A DNA stretch of 64,000 nt from Chthoniobacterales bacterium (GTDB lineage: Bacteria > Verrucomicrobiota > Verrucomicrobiia > Chthoniobacterales > Terrimicrobiaceae): positions 1 through 64,000 of the forward strand of contig JACSRU010000095.1 in NCBI GenBank assembly GCA_014879575.1, written 5' to 3'. Positions 1 through 7,627 of this stretch are shown here, one piece after another. The position numbers and the translations under genes were made by a program. The notes beneath the pieces were generated by a model that was not told the DNA's origin, made no database searches, and worked only from the letters and a program-made list of their open reading frames with translations. The number at the start of each line of letters is the position of its first letter. Position 1 is the stretch's first letter.

Positions 1-4
1 TCCG

Positions 5-37
5 TCGTCGGCAGCGTCAGATGTGTATAAGAGACAG
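5..37 (+). other. Illumina Nextera read-1 transposase adapter (artefact)
   Basis: These 33 bases are identical to the Nextera read-1 adapter, ending in the 19-bp Tn5 mosaic end (19-37). This is library sequence, not genome. The contig therefore really begins at about base 38 and the first gene is cut by the end of the insert. Confidence 0.97.
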
Positions 38-38
38 A

Positions 39-200
39 CTCCAGCCGCTCGGGGCCGACGCCAACGGCCAATCCAAACGCCCCAAATGGAAGGACCGTGT
101 CCTCCTGCCGGGCTATGCGGCGATCATGAACACGCCTGTCGGCGGAACCGACAGCACCCGGATCATCTCGGAAGACCGCGACCGCAGGAATGATCCGTGA
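39..200 (+). CDS. Antitoxin of a PIN-type TA pair, 5' truncated
   Basis: An open frame runs from the adapter junction to a TGA at 198-200. It encodes 53 residues ending in ...RIISEDRDRRNDP. The stop overlaps the ATG of the following PIN-domain gene in a TGATG arrangement, the usual coupling of antitoxin and toxin. The C-terminal half contains a GGTDSTRIISEDR stretch of the kind found in short antitoxins next to PIN toxins. The N-terminal DNA-binding part is missing because the contig ends here, so the antitoxin family (VapB, Phd or other) cannot be assigned. Confidence 0.6.
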   Translation, partial: LQPLGADANGQSKRPKWKDRVLLPGYAAIMNTPVGGTDSTRIISEDRDRRNDP

Positions 201-631
201 TGTATTTTGACACCGCCTATCTGGCCAAGCTCTACATCGTCGAAGCCGGGTCTGACGAAGTAAGATCCCATGCCGCAAACGCGGATCAGCTTTCCTGCCT
301 GGCGCATGGCCGCGTCGAACTCGCTTTCATGTTCCACCGCAAACTGCGTGAAGAGGCCATCGACCGTCACCGACTGGCCCAACTTTGGGAGCAAGTCGAG
401 GCCGACGAACGCTCTGGAATGCTCTCCTGGCTGCCGCTGACTTCGCAACTCCTGGAAGCGTCCGCCCAAAGCGCGATCAATCTTCCCGCCGCCTGCTTCC
501 TCCGCGCCTCCGACGCCCTCCATCTCCTCGGTGCCAAAGAATACGGTTTCCGCGAAATCTTCTCCAACGACACCCACCTCCTCAAAGCCGCAAAGCTCTT
601 CAGCCTCAAGGGAAGGAACGTGATCGGATGA
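200..631 (+). CDS. PIN-domain ribonuclease toxin (VapC-like)
   Basis: A 143-residue PIN-domain protein, probably the RNase toxin of a type II toxin-antitoxin module. The acidic active-site positions are visible: MYFDTAYLAK at the N terminus (Asp4), a central Glu in GRVELAF, Asp in RASDALHLLGA, and the terminal FSNDTHLL motif. The start is taken at ATG 200, which overlaps the antitoxin stop; a GTG at 197 directly before it is the alternative. Length is normal for VapC. The pair is chromosomal flank, outside the integrated element. Confidence 0.85.
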   Translation: MYFDTAYLAKLYIVEAGSDEVRSHAANADQLSCLAHGRVELAFMFHRKLREEAIDRHRLAQLWEQVEADERSGMLSWLPLTSQLLEASAQSAINLPAACFLRASDALHLLGAKEYGFREIFSNDTHLLKAAKLFSLKGRNVIG

Positions 632-1115
632 AACGCACAAGGGGAAGCATCGTAAAAATCTTTGTGCCTTGCCTTGGTGGTAATTGCTTTCCCATCCTGC
701 TGGAAACGAGGGAAAGGCTGTTAGCCTGAACTTCGATAAACATCCCGGGAGAGCCGGGTTTTATTCTGCGAACATTCCGTAGTGGAAAATACCCGACGAT
801 ACCGTGCAAATTCGGAAAATCCGAGCGTTGTTGCCTCCAGAAATCCCGCGAATTTCTCTTTCTCAACTCCCGGGAGCCCCGTCGCTCACTCTCCGGCGAC
901 GTCTGCCCTCAGCGAAATGGAGATCGTCAGGATTGGGGCGCAATTTAAAACCGATAAAAACCTTTCAAGAATTGTCCCATGAGATAGTTTACGGGCCTCA
1001 ATCCTGACGATCGCCCTTGGGGAGGGGATCCCGGAAGATTTTCAATCATTGAGGTCGCTTGCGGCACACAAAATCTCATGTTGACTCCATGTGATGCCTA
1101 CATCATGATGTTGTT
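632..1115. other. Intergenic stretch with a long-range 14-bp inverted repeat
   Basis: No convincing gene lies in these 484 bases. They contain a perfect 14-bp inverted repeat: GATCGTCAGGATTG at 922-935 and its complement at 999-1012, separated by a 63-base AT-richer spacer. The repeat could be a relic of a mobile element end or a binding site; nothing here decides between them. The promoter of the downstream vapBC pair must lie near 1060-1115. Confidence 0.5.
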
Positions 1116-1376
1116 ATGACGAGAACGCAAATTCAATTGCCCGAACCGCTTTTTGGAAACTTGCGCCGGATCGCGGGGATGCGGGATATTTCTGTCGCGG
1201 AGCTCATCCGCCGTGGGATGGAACTCTATGTGAAGACGTGTCCGGAGGTGACGGAAGTTGGCGAGGGTTGGACCATGCCGGTTTTACGGGGCAGCGGGGG
1301 GCACTTGCAGGACATTGGTGCTATTCGGGCTGAAGCCGAAGCCATCGAAGCCAGAAACGCTCCTGCGGCACCATGA
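1116..1376 (+). CDS. VapB-type antitoxin (ribbon-helix-helix)
   Basis: An 86-residue protein beginning MTRTQIQLPEPLFGNLRRIA, typical of ribbon-helix-helix antitoxins: a short beta strand with alternating polar residues, then helices including SVAELIRRGMELYV. The C-terminal half would wrap the toxin. The stop overlaps the start of the PIN toxin gene (ATGA at 1373-1376). Such antitoxins normally autoregulate the operon, so a palindromic operator is expected just upstream. Family assignment rests on pattern only. Confidence 0.82.
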   Translation: MTRTQIQLPEPLFGNLRRIAGMRDISVAELIRRGMELYVKTCPEVTEVGEGWTMPVLRGSGGHLQDIGAIRAEAEAIEARNAPAAP

Positions 1377-1810
1377 TCACGGCCGACACCAACTTCTTCA
1401 TCCACGCCGCAGATCCAGATTCACGGCATCATGCAAAGGCGAGGCAGTTTTTCGAGTCCCTGGCAACCCAGACGGCCGAATTTGTCGTCTGCGAACTCGT
1501 TCTTGTGGAACTCTACATGCAACTTCGCAACAGTGCCGTCTTCGTGAAGCCATACACGGCGACAGAGGCGGCATCTTACTGCCAAGCCTTGAAATCCAAT
1601 CCACACTGGCGCTGCATTGATTACGATCCTCAAATTTCATCCCGCCTTTGGAAGTGGGCAGCCCAAACCAAAGCCGGATTCCGCCAGATCATTGATGCGA
1701 GACTGGCGTTCACCTTGCTGCACCATGGGGTGACGCATCTGGCAACCGCCAATGTGAAAGACTTCAAGGCTTTCGAGTTCAGTAAGGTCTGGAATCCTCT
1801 TGTTGCATGA
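1373..1810 (+). CDS. vapC: VapC-type PIN-domain RNase toxin
   Basis: A 145-residue PIN-domain protein. The conserved acidic set is visible: MITADTNFFIHA (Asp5), Glu in ELVLVELYMQL, Asp in RQIIDARLAFTLLHHGV, and Asn in LATANVKDFKAF, where the more usual ND pair is replaced by NVKDF. It overlaps its antitoxin by four bases. As a VapC it would cleave RNA when free of antitoxin. It ends immediately before a broken LacI gene, as if the TA cassette had inserted into or replaced the front of that gene. Confidence 0.88.
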   Translation: MITADTNFFIHAADPDSRHHAKARQFFESLATQTAEFVVCELVLVELYMQLRNSAVFVKPYTATEAASYCQALKSNPHWRCIDYDPQISSRLWKWAAQTKAGFRQIIDARLAFTLLHHGVTHLATANVKDFKAFEFSKVWNPLVA

Positions 1811-2119
1811 TGGGAAGCGGATGGGGCGGTTTGCACGAATGATGTGTTTGCAATTGGTGCCATGAGCGTCTGCTGTCGGCGGCAGATGCGGATTCCCGAG
1901 GAGGTGAGCCTCAGCGGATTCGACAATATCCTGCTTTCCACCCAGGTCGTGGTCCCACTTACCACCGTCGAGCAGCCAATTGTGGAGATGTGCTCGGCAG
2001 CCATCGGAATCATCAATGACAAGCTTCGCCGTCGCGCCGCTCTGTCTCCGGAGAGTGAGGAACATGTGTTTCCCTGCCGGATCATCTGGCGCGACTCCAT
2101 GCGGCTTTCCTTGGACTGA
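1811..2119 (+). pseudogene. LacI-family regulator, C-terminal fragment
   Basis: The frame opens directly after the vapC stop (TGA 1808-1810) and reads 102 residues that match the end of a LacI-family repressor: a NDVFAIGAM sugar-domain motif, then PEEVSLSGFDNI, then PLTTVEQP. A complete member is about 340 residues, so the helix-turn-helix and two thirds of the ligand domain are absent. No normal start codon or ribosome site is obvious; the first candidate is GTG 1844. It is best read as a remnant truncated when the TA cassette arrived. Confidence 0.8.
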
Positions 2120-2237
2120 TCCGCTCAGCAGTCGCTTCCGTATGATCCTGGCCCGCCAGGGAAGAGAAGTGCCTGGGGGACTTGAGCGTCCACGGCATGC
2201 GGCATACGCCTCTCCAATCAAGCCGGGCAAAACTACC

Positions 2238-2537
2238 ATGCCAAAAACAAGCCATAAATCCCGCAAGCCCCGGCGCGAGCCGGAAGCCATCACCGCCGAG
2301 GAATTCGACGCGAAATTTGATGCCGGAGAAGACATCGGCGAATATCTCGACTTCTCCAGCGCCCGCGTCGTGCCGCCGCTGGTCGCTCTCGACCCCGCCG
2401 CCCTCGCTCCCCAAAAAGTCAACGTGGACTTCCCCGCATGGGTCGTCAGCGCACTCGACCGGGAGGCAGACCGCCTCGGCGTGCCCCGCCAATCCCTCAT
2501 CAAGGCGTGGATCGTCGAAAGGCTCGAAACCGCCTGA
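2238..2537 (+). CDS. brnA: BrnA-family antitoxin, apparently without BrnT
   Basis: A 99-residue protein from ATG 2238. The C terminus, VNVDFPAWVVSALDREADRLG followed by PRQSLIKAWIVERL, is the ribbon-helix-helix region typical of BrnA antitoxins, and the middle FDAGEDIGEYLDFSSA also fits. BrnA normally follows the BrnT RNase toxin in one operon. Upstream here is only the LacI fragment and no BrnT-like frame is visible on either side, so this is an orphan. The frame stays open upstream to 1980, but that extension overlaps the LacI remnant and is not believed. Confidence 0.78.
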   Translation: MPKTSHKSRKPRREPEAITAEEFDAKFDAGEDIGEYLDFSSARVVPPLVALDPAALAPQKVNVDFPAWVVSALDREADRLGVPRQSLIKAWIVERLETA

Positions 2538-2704
2538 GACCCCCCCGCCGCCTCAAAACTCAATCATCCCCGTCCGATCGCCGCTCGCACCTTCTCCGCA
2601 TCCCACCAATCCGCCGCGACCGATTTCCTCTCCACGCTGCCCTACTGGTAGGCCGTCATATCCACCTTGAACGGGGTGTAACGCCTTTTTACCGGGACAA
2701 CCTT

Positions 2705-2724
2705 CATAGGTGCCCATAGGTGCC
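2705..2724. repeat. Tandem 10-bp direct repeat near the attachment site
   Basis: CATAGGTGCC occurs twice head to tail at 2705-2714 and 2715-2724. It sits in the non-coding stretch 2538-2983 between the BrnA gene and the integrase, about 125 bases left of the tRNA-like attachment core. A possible role as a recombinase or excisionase binding repeat is inference. Confidence 0.6.
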
Positions 2725-2848
2725 CAAAAGCCCCCTGATTGTCAATCTGTTCTCGTCTGTTTCGGACTGTTTGCGACTATTTGCAACCGCCCCTTAACCA
2801 AGCACTGATAAGGCTTCGAGAGCTTGTTGCCCTCTTGAATTGGAGGGG

Positions 2849-2874
2849 AGCGGGTGAAGGGAATCGAACCCTCG
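2849..2874 (-). other. tRNA-Gly 3'-end fragment, probable attachment site
   Basis: Read on the minus strand, this gives a T-arm (GAGGG-TTCGATT-CCCTT), the acceptor strand CACCCGC and discriminator T, as in the 3' end of tRNA-Gly. The D and anticodon arms that should follow toward higher coordinates are absent, so it is a fragment, not a gene. Integrases commonly use tRNA 3' ends as attB and leave such a duplicate at one end. It lies about 110 bases upstream of the integrase gene. Confidence 0.72.
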
Positions 2875-2946
2875 TTTCGCGTTTACTGGCATTTTATGGC
2901 GTATTTTGGAGCACTACAGAGGGAGATGGCGTCTTAAAAAGTAAGT

Positions 2947-2966
2947 CCTTGCTGCACCTTGCTGCA
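2947..2966. repeat. Tandem 10-bp direct repeat upstream of integrase
   Basis: CCTTGCTGCA occurs twice head to tail at 2947-2956 and 2957-2966, 17 bases before the integrase ATG. Together with the tandem pair at 2705-2724 it brackets the attachment core, a layout reminiscent of arm-type sites. Function is not shown. Confidence 0.55.
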
Positions 2967-2983
2967 ATGAATATAGTGTGCTC

Positions 2984-4054
2984 ATGGCCTCGATTTACAC
3001 CAAACCCGGAAGCCCCTTTTACTACCTCCGGTACAAGAATGAGGACGGAAAATGGCGCGACAAAAGCACCCGGTATCGGGAAGGCTTTCCGTCCGAGACC
3101 AAGAAGGCCCAGGCCCTCGCCATGGAAGCCTCGCTGAAGGAACTCAGACAATCTCCAATCAAAGACAGTGAACAGTGGGATAATTGGGTTTTGACGTTTC
3201 TGCGCCAGAAGTATGCCGGCCCGGAACACGAGCGAACCCTGGCACGTTACGAGCTCGCCTGGCGAAATGTGCGCGCCTACCTGCTTTGGAAGAAAATTGA
3301 CGCGCCAAGACGCCTGACTCGAGCGGTGTGCAAAGAATACCATGCGTGGCGCCAGAATCCCGAAAAGCACGGTGGCAGGATCGAAGGGGTGCTGCGCTGC
3401 GGGCACAACAATGCTCTACAGGATCTGAAAATCTTCTCGATTATCTGCGACGAAGCTGTGGCCCTTGAGTTTATCGAAATAAATCCGGCTCACCGCCTCG
3501 GCATCACAAGAATCAAGGCGGAGGAGAAACGGCCATTCACTGACGACGAGATCCAGCAAATCCGTCTCGCTTTAAAGGAATGGCCGGATTGGATGGCAAT
3601 TTCATTTGAACTCGCGCTTCATCAAGCTCTGCGCCTTCGGCAGACGTCGTTTCCTCTTTCTTGTGTCGATTGGGATCGGGGGACGATCACCTACCCACGG
3701 AAAATCGTCAAAGGGAGCAAGCCGTTTACACATCCCATCGACGACCGAGTTCGCCCCCTCTTGGAGAAGCTGCGGGATGCCAAGGCCGGTATCACCTGCG
3801 TAATTCCACCCAACAACGAACTTCCGAGTAAATCGTGGTGGAGGTTTTTCCGGAAGATCGGCATCAAAGATGTCTGTTTCCACTGCACCCGGGTTACTTG
3901 GATCACCCGAGCAGCGATCGCGGGCGTGCCCATCTCCAAATCCATGCGGTTCGTGAACCATGGCAGTGAAGAGGTGCACCGGATTTATACGAAGCTTCAG
4001 GCGCACGACATCATGGATGTTCCGTCGTTGGTTTCGTTCCCCGACGCCGCCTAA
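2984..4054 (+). CDS. int: Tyrosine recombinase (site-specific integrase)
   Basis: A 356-residue phage-type integrase that would insert and excise the element at the tRNA-Gly site. An N-terminal strand-rich region (SIYTKPGSPFYYLRYK) precedes a SAM-like core-binding domain and a C-terminal catalytic domain. The catalytic set is complete: Arg in QALRLRQTSF (about residue 220), Lys in IVKGSKPF, His and Arg in FHCTRVTWITRAA, His in FVNHGSEE and the nucleophile Tyr in HRIYTKLQ near the end. ATG 2984 is preferred over a GTG at 2978. A strong terminator follows the gene. Confidence 0.92.
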   Translation: MASIYTKPGSPFYYLRYKNEDGKWRDKSTRYREGFPSETKKAQALAMEASLKELRQSPIKDSEQWDNWVLTFLRQKYAGPEHERTLARYELAWRNVRAYLLWKKIDAPRRLTRAVCKEYHAWRQNPEKHGGRIEGVLRCGHNNALQDLKIFSIICDEAVALEFIEINPAHRLGITRIKAEEKRPFTDDEIQQIRLALKEWPDWMAISFELALHQALRLRQTSFPLSCVDWDRGTITYPRKIVKGSKPFTHPIDDRVRPLLEKLRDAKAGITCVIPPNNELPSKSWWRFFRKIGIKDVCFHCTRVTWITRAAIAGVPISKSMRFVNHGSEEVHRIYTKLQAHDIMDVPSLVSFPDAA

Positions 4055-4071
4055 AGTAGCTCAACCGGGCG

Positions 4072-4097
4072 CGGGGAAAAATCCCCGTGTTTTTTTT
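4072..4097 (+). terminator. Rho-independent terminator of the integrase gene
   Basis: A 6-bp GC-rich stem (CGGGGA at 4072-4077 with TCCCCG at 4082-4087) closes an AAAA loop and is followed by TG and eight T residues. It lies 17 bases after the integrase stop. Confidence 0.88.
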
Positions 4098-4207
4098 GCC
4101 TTCGCACACCGAGAAGGCGCATGACACATAGCCGGAACGACAGCGCCGGGCTGATCGTGTCCTCAAGTGATAAGGCCACCGTGAAGAAGCGGGAGTAATT
4201 TTGAAAA

Positions 4208-4441
4208 TCAAAAGTTTGCCTTACGCGACTGCTTCCCGGGTCGCTTCCGACCGACAGCACGAGCCAGTCGAGCTTCTGCACGAAAATCAGGATGTTCTGT
4301 CATCCATGCCATGGCAGCCGAACGGGTAGTGCGTCCGCCCATCAGCGGCATTCCCGCTCGATGCGCATCTTTTGCAAACTGATAGGATACGCCCAAGGCG
4401 CCCGCCAGTTGCATCAGATTCAATAGCTTTTCCTCGTCCAC
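4208..4441 (-). CDS. Excisionase/AlpA-like helix-turn-helix protein
   Basis: A 77-residue basic protein, convergent with the integrase. The N-terminal half reads LMQLAGALGVSYQFAKDAHRAG followed by MPLMGGRTTRSAAMAWM, the layout of MerR-type winged helix excisionases in which a recognition helix is followed by a short wing and a KxxR-like helix. The Lys/Arg-rich C terminus (RKRPGKQSRK) would add non-specific DNA contacts. Beside an integrase, a role as recombination directionality factor is likely, but a simple regulator cannot be excluded. Confidence 0.62.
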   Translation of the reverse strand: MDEEKLLNLMQLAGALGVSYQFAKDAHRAGMPLMGGRTTRSAAMAWMTEHPDFRAEARLARAVGRKRPGKQSRKANF

Positions 4442-4570
4442 ACATATTTTATCCCTCCTCCCAAGGAAAAGTTAATCACGATTACACCCGAAGTCTCCAA
4501 TATCGACGCACGCTCAACACGCTGCTTATCAGTTGTTTATATAAACTTTTGAAACAACCGTCTTTGCCTC

Positions 4571-5107
4571 TTGACCCACACCACCCGAGGAGAGAAAAGA
4601 ACAGCATTTGTTTTTTGGAGTTCTTCCGCAGGTTTCCATGACCTGTTTTCCTGTACCATCCCCATTGATGACGGCGCTGCCCCGAATCCCTTCGGCGGCA
4701 TCTGCACGCTTACGATCTGCAAACCAGCAATTCGCCGGAAAGCCGCCGAAGGAGATTGGGTTGTCGGCCTCGGCTCGAAACGCGCCTCGCGGGATTTTTC
4801 GGGTAGAGTGGTTTATGCAATGAAAGTCACCCGGGTGCTCACCATGCAGAAATACGATGAATACTGCGCCAGTCGGCTGCCGATCAAACTGCCGGAATGG
4901 AACAGCTCACGTTTTGAAAAGCGGGTGGGAGACTGCATCTATGCCTACTCTGGAAAGAGAGCGCCAAAACTACGCCTTGGCATCCACCACACGATTCCCG
5001 ATTGGCGGCAGCTTGGTGAGAAAACTCTTCATCATTTCAGTTGTCTCATTTCCGGTCTGGACGGGCGAAATGCGTCCTCAACAGGGCCGTGGTGGCGATC
5101 GTCCTAA
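4571..5107 (+). CDS. Nmad2-like (nucleotide modification associated domain 2) protein
   Basis: A 178-residue frame whose middle matches the Nmad2 family: TIPIDDGAAPNPFGGICTLT, ICKPAIRRKAAEGDWVVGLGSK and VVYAMKVTRVLTMQKYDEYC. Nmad2 proteins were described from genomic association with DNA base modification systems; the biochemical role is not established. The apparent start is TTG 4571, but the domain normally begins close to the TIPIDDG motif, so a later non-ATG start is possible. The last 45 residues after LRLGIHH look unlike the family and the protein is somewhat short, which suggests a frameshift near 5000. It is convergent with the ars operon. Confidence 0.62.
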   Translation: MTHTTRGEKRTAFVFWSSSAGFHDLFSCTIPIDDGAAPNPFGGICTLTICKPAIRRKAAEGDWVVGLGSKRASRDFSGRVVYAMKVTRVLTMQKYDEYCASRLPIKLPEWNSSRFEKRVGDCIYAYSGKRAPKLRLGIHHTIPDWRQLGEKTLHHFSCLISGLDGRNASSTGPWWRSS

Positions 5108-5124
5108 CAAAAGTCGCCGAGCGC

Positions 5125-5580
5125 CTACTTATGATCTGAATCAGCCCAACGAGCTGGTCGTTCTTTGAGGCCCGCGGCGTAGGCGTGGAAGACGAGGGCT
5201 ATCTGATCTCGCACCCGGCGGAACTCTTCGAGGACTTCTTCCTCGGTGCCAGTGGCGTGGGCGGGGTCGTTGAATCCCCAGTGATAGCGGTTTATTTGAC
5301 CGGGGAACATTGGGCAAGCCTGATCGGCGTTGCCGCAGACGGTGATGACGGTATCGACCTTTTGCCCGAGGAATTCGTCCATGTGCTTGGAGTGGTGGCC
5401 ACTGATGTCGATGCCGATTTCGGCCATGGCGGCGATGGCCTTGGGGTGGACGTAGCCAGCGGGTTTTGAGCCTGCGCTCTGGACGTTGAGGATGTCCCCT
5501 GCGGCTTGGCGGAGGATTCCCTCGGCCATGTGGCTGCGGCAGGAGTTTCCGGTGCAGAGAATGAGGACGGTGGGTTTCAC
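5125..5580 (-). CDS. arsC: Arsenate reductase, low-molecular-weight phosphatase type
   Basis: A 151-residue cytosolic enzyme that would reduce arsenate to arsenite for export by ACR3. The N terminus [15 protein letters not shown] holds the CX5R phosphate loop. A second Cys pair, [14 protein letters not shown] (about residues 80-90), is the resolving pair of thioredoxin-coupled ArsC. It starts with GTG at 5580, which overlaps the ACR3 stop (GTGA), and is the last gene of the operon. It is one of two different arsC genes here; this one is closer to the classic thioredoxin-linked type. Confidence 0.92.
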   Translation of the reverse strand: MKPTVLILCTGNSCRSHMAEGILRQAAGDILNVQSAGSKPAGYVHPKAIAAMAEIGIDISGHHSKHMDEFLGQKVDTVITVCGNADQACPMFPGQINRYHWGFNDPAHATGTEEEVLEEFRRVRDQIALVFHAYAAGLKERPARWADSDHK

Positions 5581-6650
5581 GAGAGGGTGGGTTTTTGTTG
5601 ATACCAGTCCCGGCTCTGCACGCAGATGCGGCAGACCGAGAGCATGACGGGGACCTCGACGAGGACGCCGACGACCGTTGCGAGGGCGGCGGGGCTGGTG
5701 GGTCCGAAGAGGGTGATGGCGACGGCCACGGCGAGCTCGAAGAAGTTGCTGGCTCCGATGAGGGCGCCGGGCGTGGCTACGTTGTGGCGCACCCCGAAGA
5801 AGCGCATGAGGCCGTAGGTGAGCCCGCTGTTGAAGTAGACCTGGATGGTGATGGGGATGGCGAGCAGGAGGACGGCCACCCAGTTCTTGAGGATGTTCTC
5901 GGCTTGGAAGGCGAAGATGAGGGTGAGGGTTGCCAGCAGGGCGAGGATGGCGACGGGGCGGAATTTGGGGAGGAAGGTTTCCTCGAACCACCGGAGGCCC
6001 TTGGCTTTGATGAGGGCGACGCGGCTGAGCCAGCCTGCGGCGAGCGGCACCACGATAAAGACCACGACGGAGGTGATGAGGACTTGGGCCGGAATGTGAA
6101 CGCCGCTGACACCCGCCAGCACCATGACGATGGGGGCGAAGGCGAACACCATGATGAGATCGTTGATGGCCACCTGTGCGAGAGTGTAGGTGCTGTCTCC
6201 GTCGGTGAGGTAGGACCAGACGAAGACCATGGCCGTGCAAGGCGCGGCGGCAAGGATGATGAGGCCGGCGACGTAGTTGGCGGCGGTGGTGGGTTCGATC
6301 CAGCCGAGGGTTTGGGAGAAGAGGCCTTGGATGAAGATCCAGCCGAGAGCGGCCATGCTGAGAGGTTTGACCACCCAGTTGACGAAGAGGGTGACGAGCA
6401 GGCCCTTGGGGCGTGCGAAGACGCCATGGATGCCTCCGAAGTCGATCTTGAGCATCATGGGGTAGATCATGAGCCAGATCAGGACGGCGATGGCGACGTT
6501 GACCTGTGAGCCTTGGCCGAATTCCCACCGGCTAATGGTGCTGGTGAGGCCGGGGGCGAGTTTTCCGAGTGCTACGCCTGCGACCATGCAGGCGAGCACC
6601 CAGAGGGAGAGATACCGCTCGAAGAAATCGAGCCTTTTGGCCGTGTTCAT
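5577..6650 (-). CDS. acr3: ACR3-family arsenite efflux permease
   Basis: A 357-residue inner-membrane permease with about ten hydrophobic segments, which would extrude arsenite (and perhaps antimonite) by proton motive force. Family marks include the N-terminal [21 protein letters not shown], the [18 protein letters not shown] helix with the conserved Cys of the [10 protein letters not shown] motif, and [14 protein letters not shown] late in the protein. ATG 6650 overlaps the DUF6428 stop by ATGA. Length is normal for the family. Confidence 0.95.
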   Translation of the reverse strand: MNTAKRLDFFERYLSLWVLACMVAGVALGKLAPGLTSTISRWEFGQGSQVNVAIAVLIWLMIYPMMLKIDFGGIHGVFARPKGLLVTLFVNWVVKPLSMAALGWIFIQGLFSQTLGWIEPTTAANYVAGLIILAAAPCTAMVFVWSYLTDGDSTYTLAQVAINDLIMVFAFAPIVMVLAGVSGVHIPAQVLITSVVVFIVVPLAAGWLSRVALIKAKGLRWFEETFLPKFRPVAILALLATLTLIFAFQAENILKNWVAVLLLAIPITIQVYFNSGLTYGLMRFFGVRHNVATPGALIGASNFFELAVAVAITLFGPTSPAALATVVGVLVEVPVMLSVCRICVQSRDWYQQKPTLS

Positions 6651-7108
6651 CCGCAGCAGGACGAGCCTCCGCAGCAGCTTTCCTCCTCCTTGGAGTCGGG
6701 GATGCAGACCTCTAGCGCGAGGCAGGCGGTTTGCTTGTTTGCGAGGGTGAAGACGAGGCTTCCATCGGTGAGGTTGGAGCCCTCGACCGAGAAAAGGCCG
6801 ATGGTGCCTTCCTGGCATTCCACCTGCATTTCGGGGTCGTCGCTTCCGAGGAGGCTGGCGGCTTTCTCGATGATGGTGGCGAGTTTTCCGGCGGGTAAGC
6901 GGTGTTCGGTATCGTCGGCCACCCAAACCTGAAGGGAGGCAAAAGCGAGGTGGCGGGTTTTTCCGCCGCAGTCCACGAAGTCTTTTTCCGTGCGGCCAAC
7001 TTCGGTGATGTGGAAGTGCGCGGGAACGCTGTTCCCGCTCGGGAGCAGAATGGCGAGGTTTCCGTCGGGGTATTGATCGAGAGCGGCTTTGAATGCGGAG
7101 AGCTTCAT
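6647..7108 (-). CDS. DUF6428 family protein of the ars operon
   Basis: A 153-residue protein beginning MKLSAFKAALDQYPDGNLAI. The middle, PAHFHITEVGRTEKDFVDCGG, and WVADDTEHRLPAGKLATIIEKA fit the DUF6428 family, small proteins of unknown role seen in arsenic operons. The C terminus [12 protein letters not shown] is extremely Cys-rich; binding of arsenite, perhaps as a chaperone to the ACR3 pump, is a reasonable inference without proof. It overlaps arsC on one side and acr3 on the other by four bases each, so all are translated together. Confidence 0.85.
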   Translation of the reverse strand: MKLSAFKAALDQYPDGNLAILLPSGNSVPAHFHITEVGRTEKDFVDCGGKTRHLAFASLQVWVADDTEHRLPAGKLATIIEKAASLLGSDDPEMQVECQEGTIGLFSVEGSNLTDGSLVFTLANKQTACLALEVCIPDSKEEESCCGGSSCCG

Positions 7109-7626
7109 GGTTTTATGGGTTGGGTGTTGATGATGAGGCGCTCGCGTTGGCCTATTTCCTTGGTGGCAGCTTCGAGGCGAAGCGCATCGAGCTTCTCGAA
7201 GGGGAGCGAGGCGAATAGTTCGAGACGGCGCTGGATTTGTTGGGCGACTTGCCAGAAGACCTTCGCTGCATCCGGACCTTCGGCTTCGGCCGGATCGGGA
7301 GACGGCCAGTGAGCGATGATTGGCTGGCCGGGCCACACGGGGCAGCTCTCTTTCGCGTTGTCACAAAGAGTGATGACGAAATCAAACTCGACGCCCTCGA
7401 ATTCGTGCCACGATTTGCTGCGAGCGCTGGTGACGTCGAGCTTGTATTGATCCCGCAGCACTTGCAGAGCCAGAGGATGCGGAGACGGCTTCGGATTCGA
7501 TCCGGCGCTCACCACATCAAATTTGTGGGAAGCGATTTTCTTCATGATGAACTCTGCCAGGATGCTTCGGGCCGAATTGCCGGTGCAGAGGAACAGAAGT
7601 TTGAACTTGGGTTTGGTGGAGTCCAT
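7105..7626 (-). CDS. arsC: Arsenate reductase-like low-molecular-weight phosphatase
   Basis: A 173-residue ArsC/LMW-PTP protein. LLFLCTGNSARSILAEF carries the CX5R loop with Ala in place of the second Cys seen in the downstream arsC. The pair LCDNAKESCPVWPG supplies possible resolving cysteines, and IIAHWPSPDPAEAEG fits the arsenate reductase family. The C terminus is about 25 residues longer than the other arsC. The start is ATG 7626, right after the arsR stop; the longer upstream frame overlaps arsR and is ignored. Two reductases in one operon may differ in electron donor. Confidence 0.9.
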   Translation of the reverse strand: MDSTKPKFKLLFLCTGNSARSILAEFIMKKIASHKFDVVSAGSNPKPSPHPLALQVLRDQYKLDVTSARSKSWHEFEGVEFDFVITLCDNAKESCPVWPGQPIIAHWPSPDPAEAEGPDAAKVFWQVAQQIQRRLELFASLPFEKLDALRLEAATKEIGQRERLIINTQPIKP

Positions 7627-7627
7627 A

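Noticed and set aside
2849..2874. A full tRNA-Gly gene
   Set aside because: Only the T-arm and acceptor 3' strand are present; no D or anticodon arm is found on the minus strand toward 2930.
5595..6509. A 304-residue plus-strand frame opposite acr3
   Set aside because: Composition is almost all Glu/Asp/Gly, the mirror of the hydrophobic acr3 helices. It is a shadow.
5125..6528. A long 467-residue minus-strand frame covering arsC and part of acr3
   Set aside because: Only the last 151 residues are ArsC; the rest is an Arg/His/Pro-rich shadow of the acr3 frame. The gene was limited to 5125-5580.
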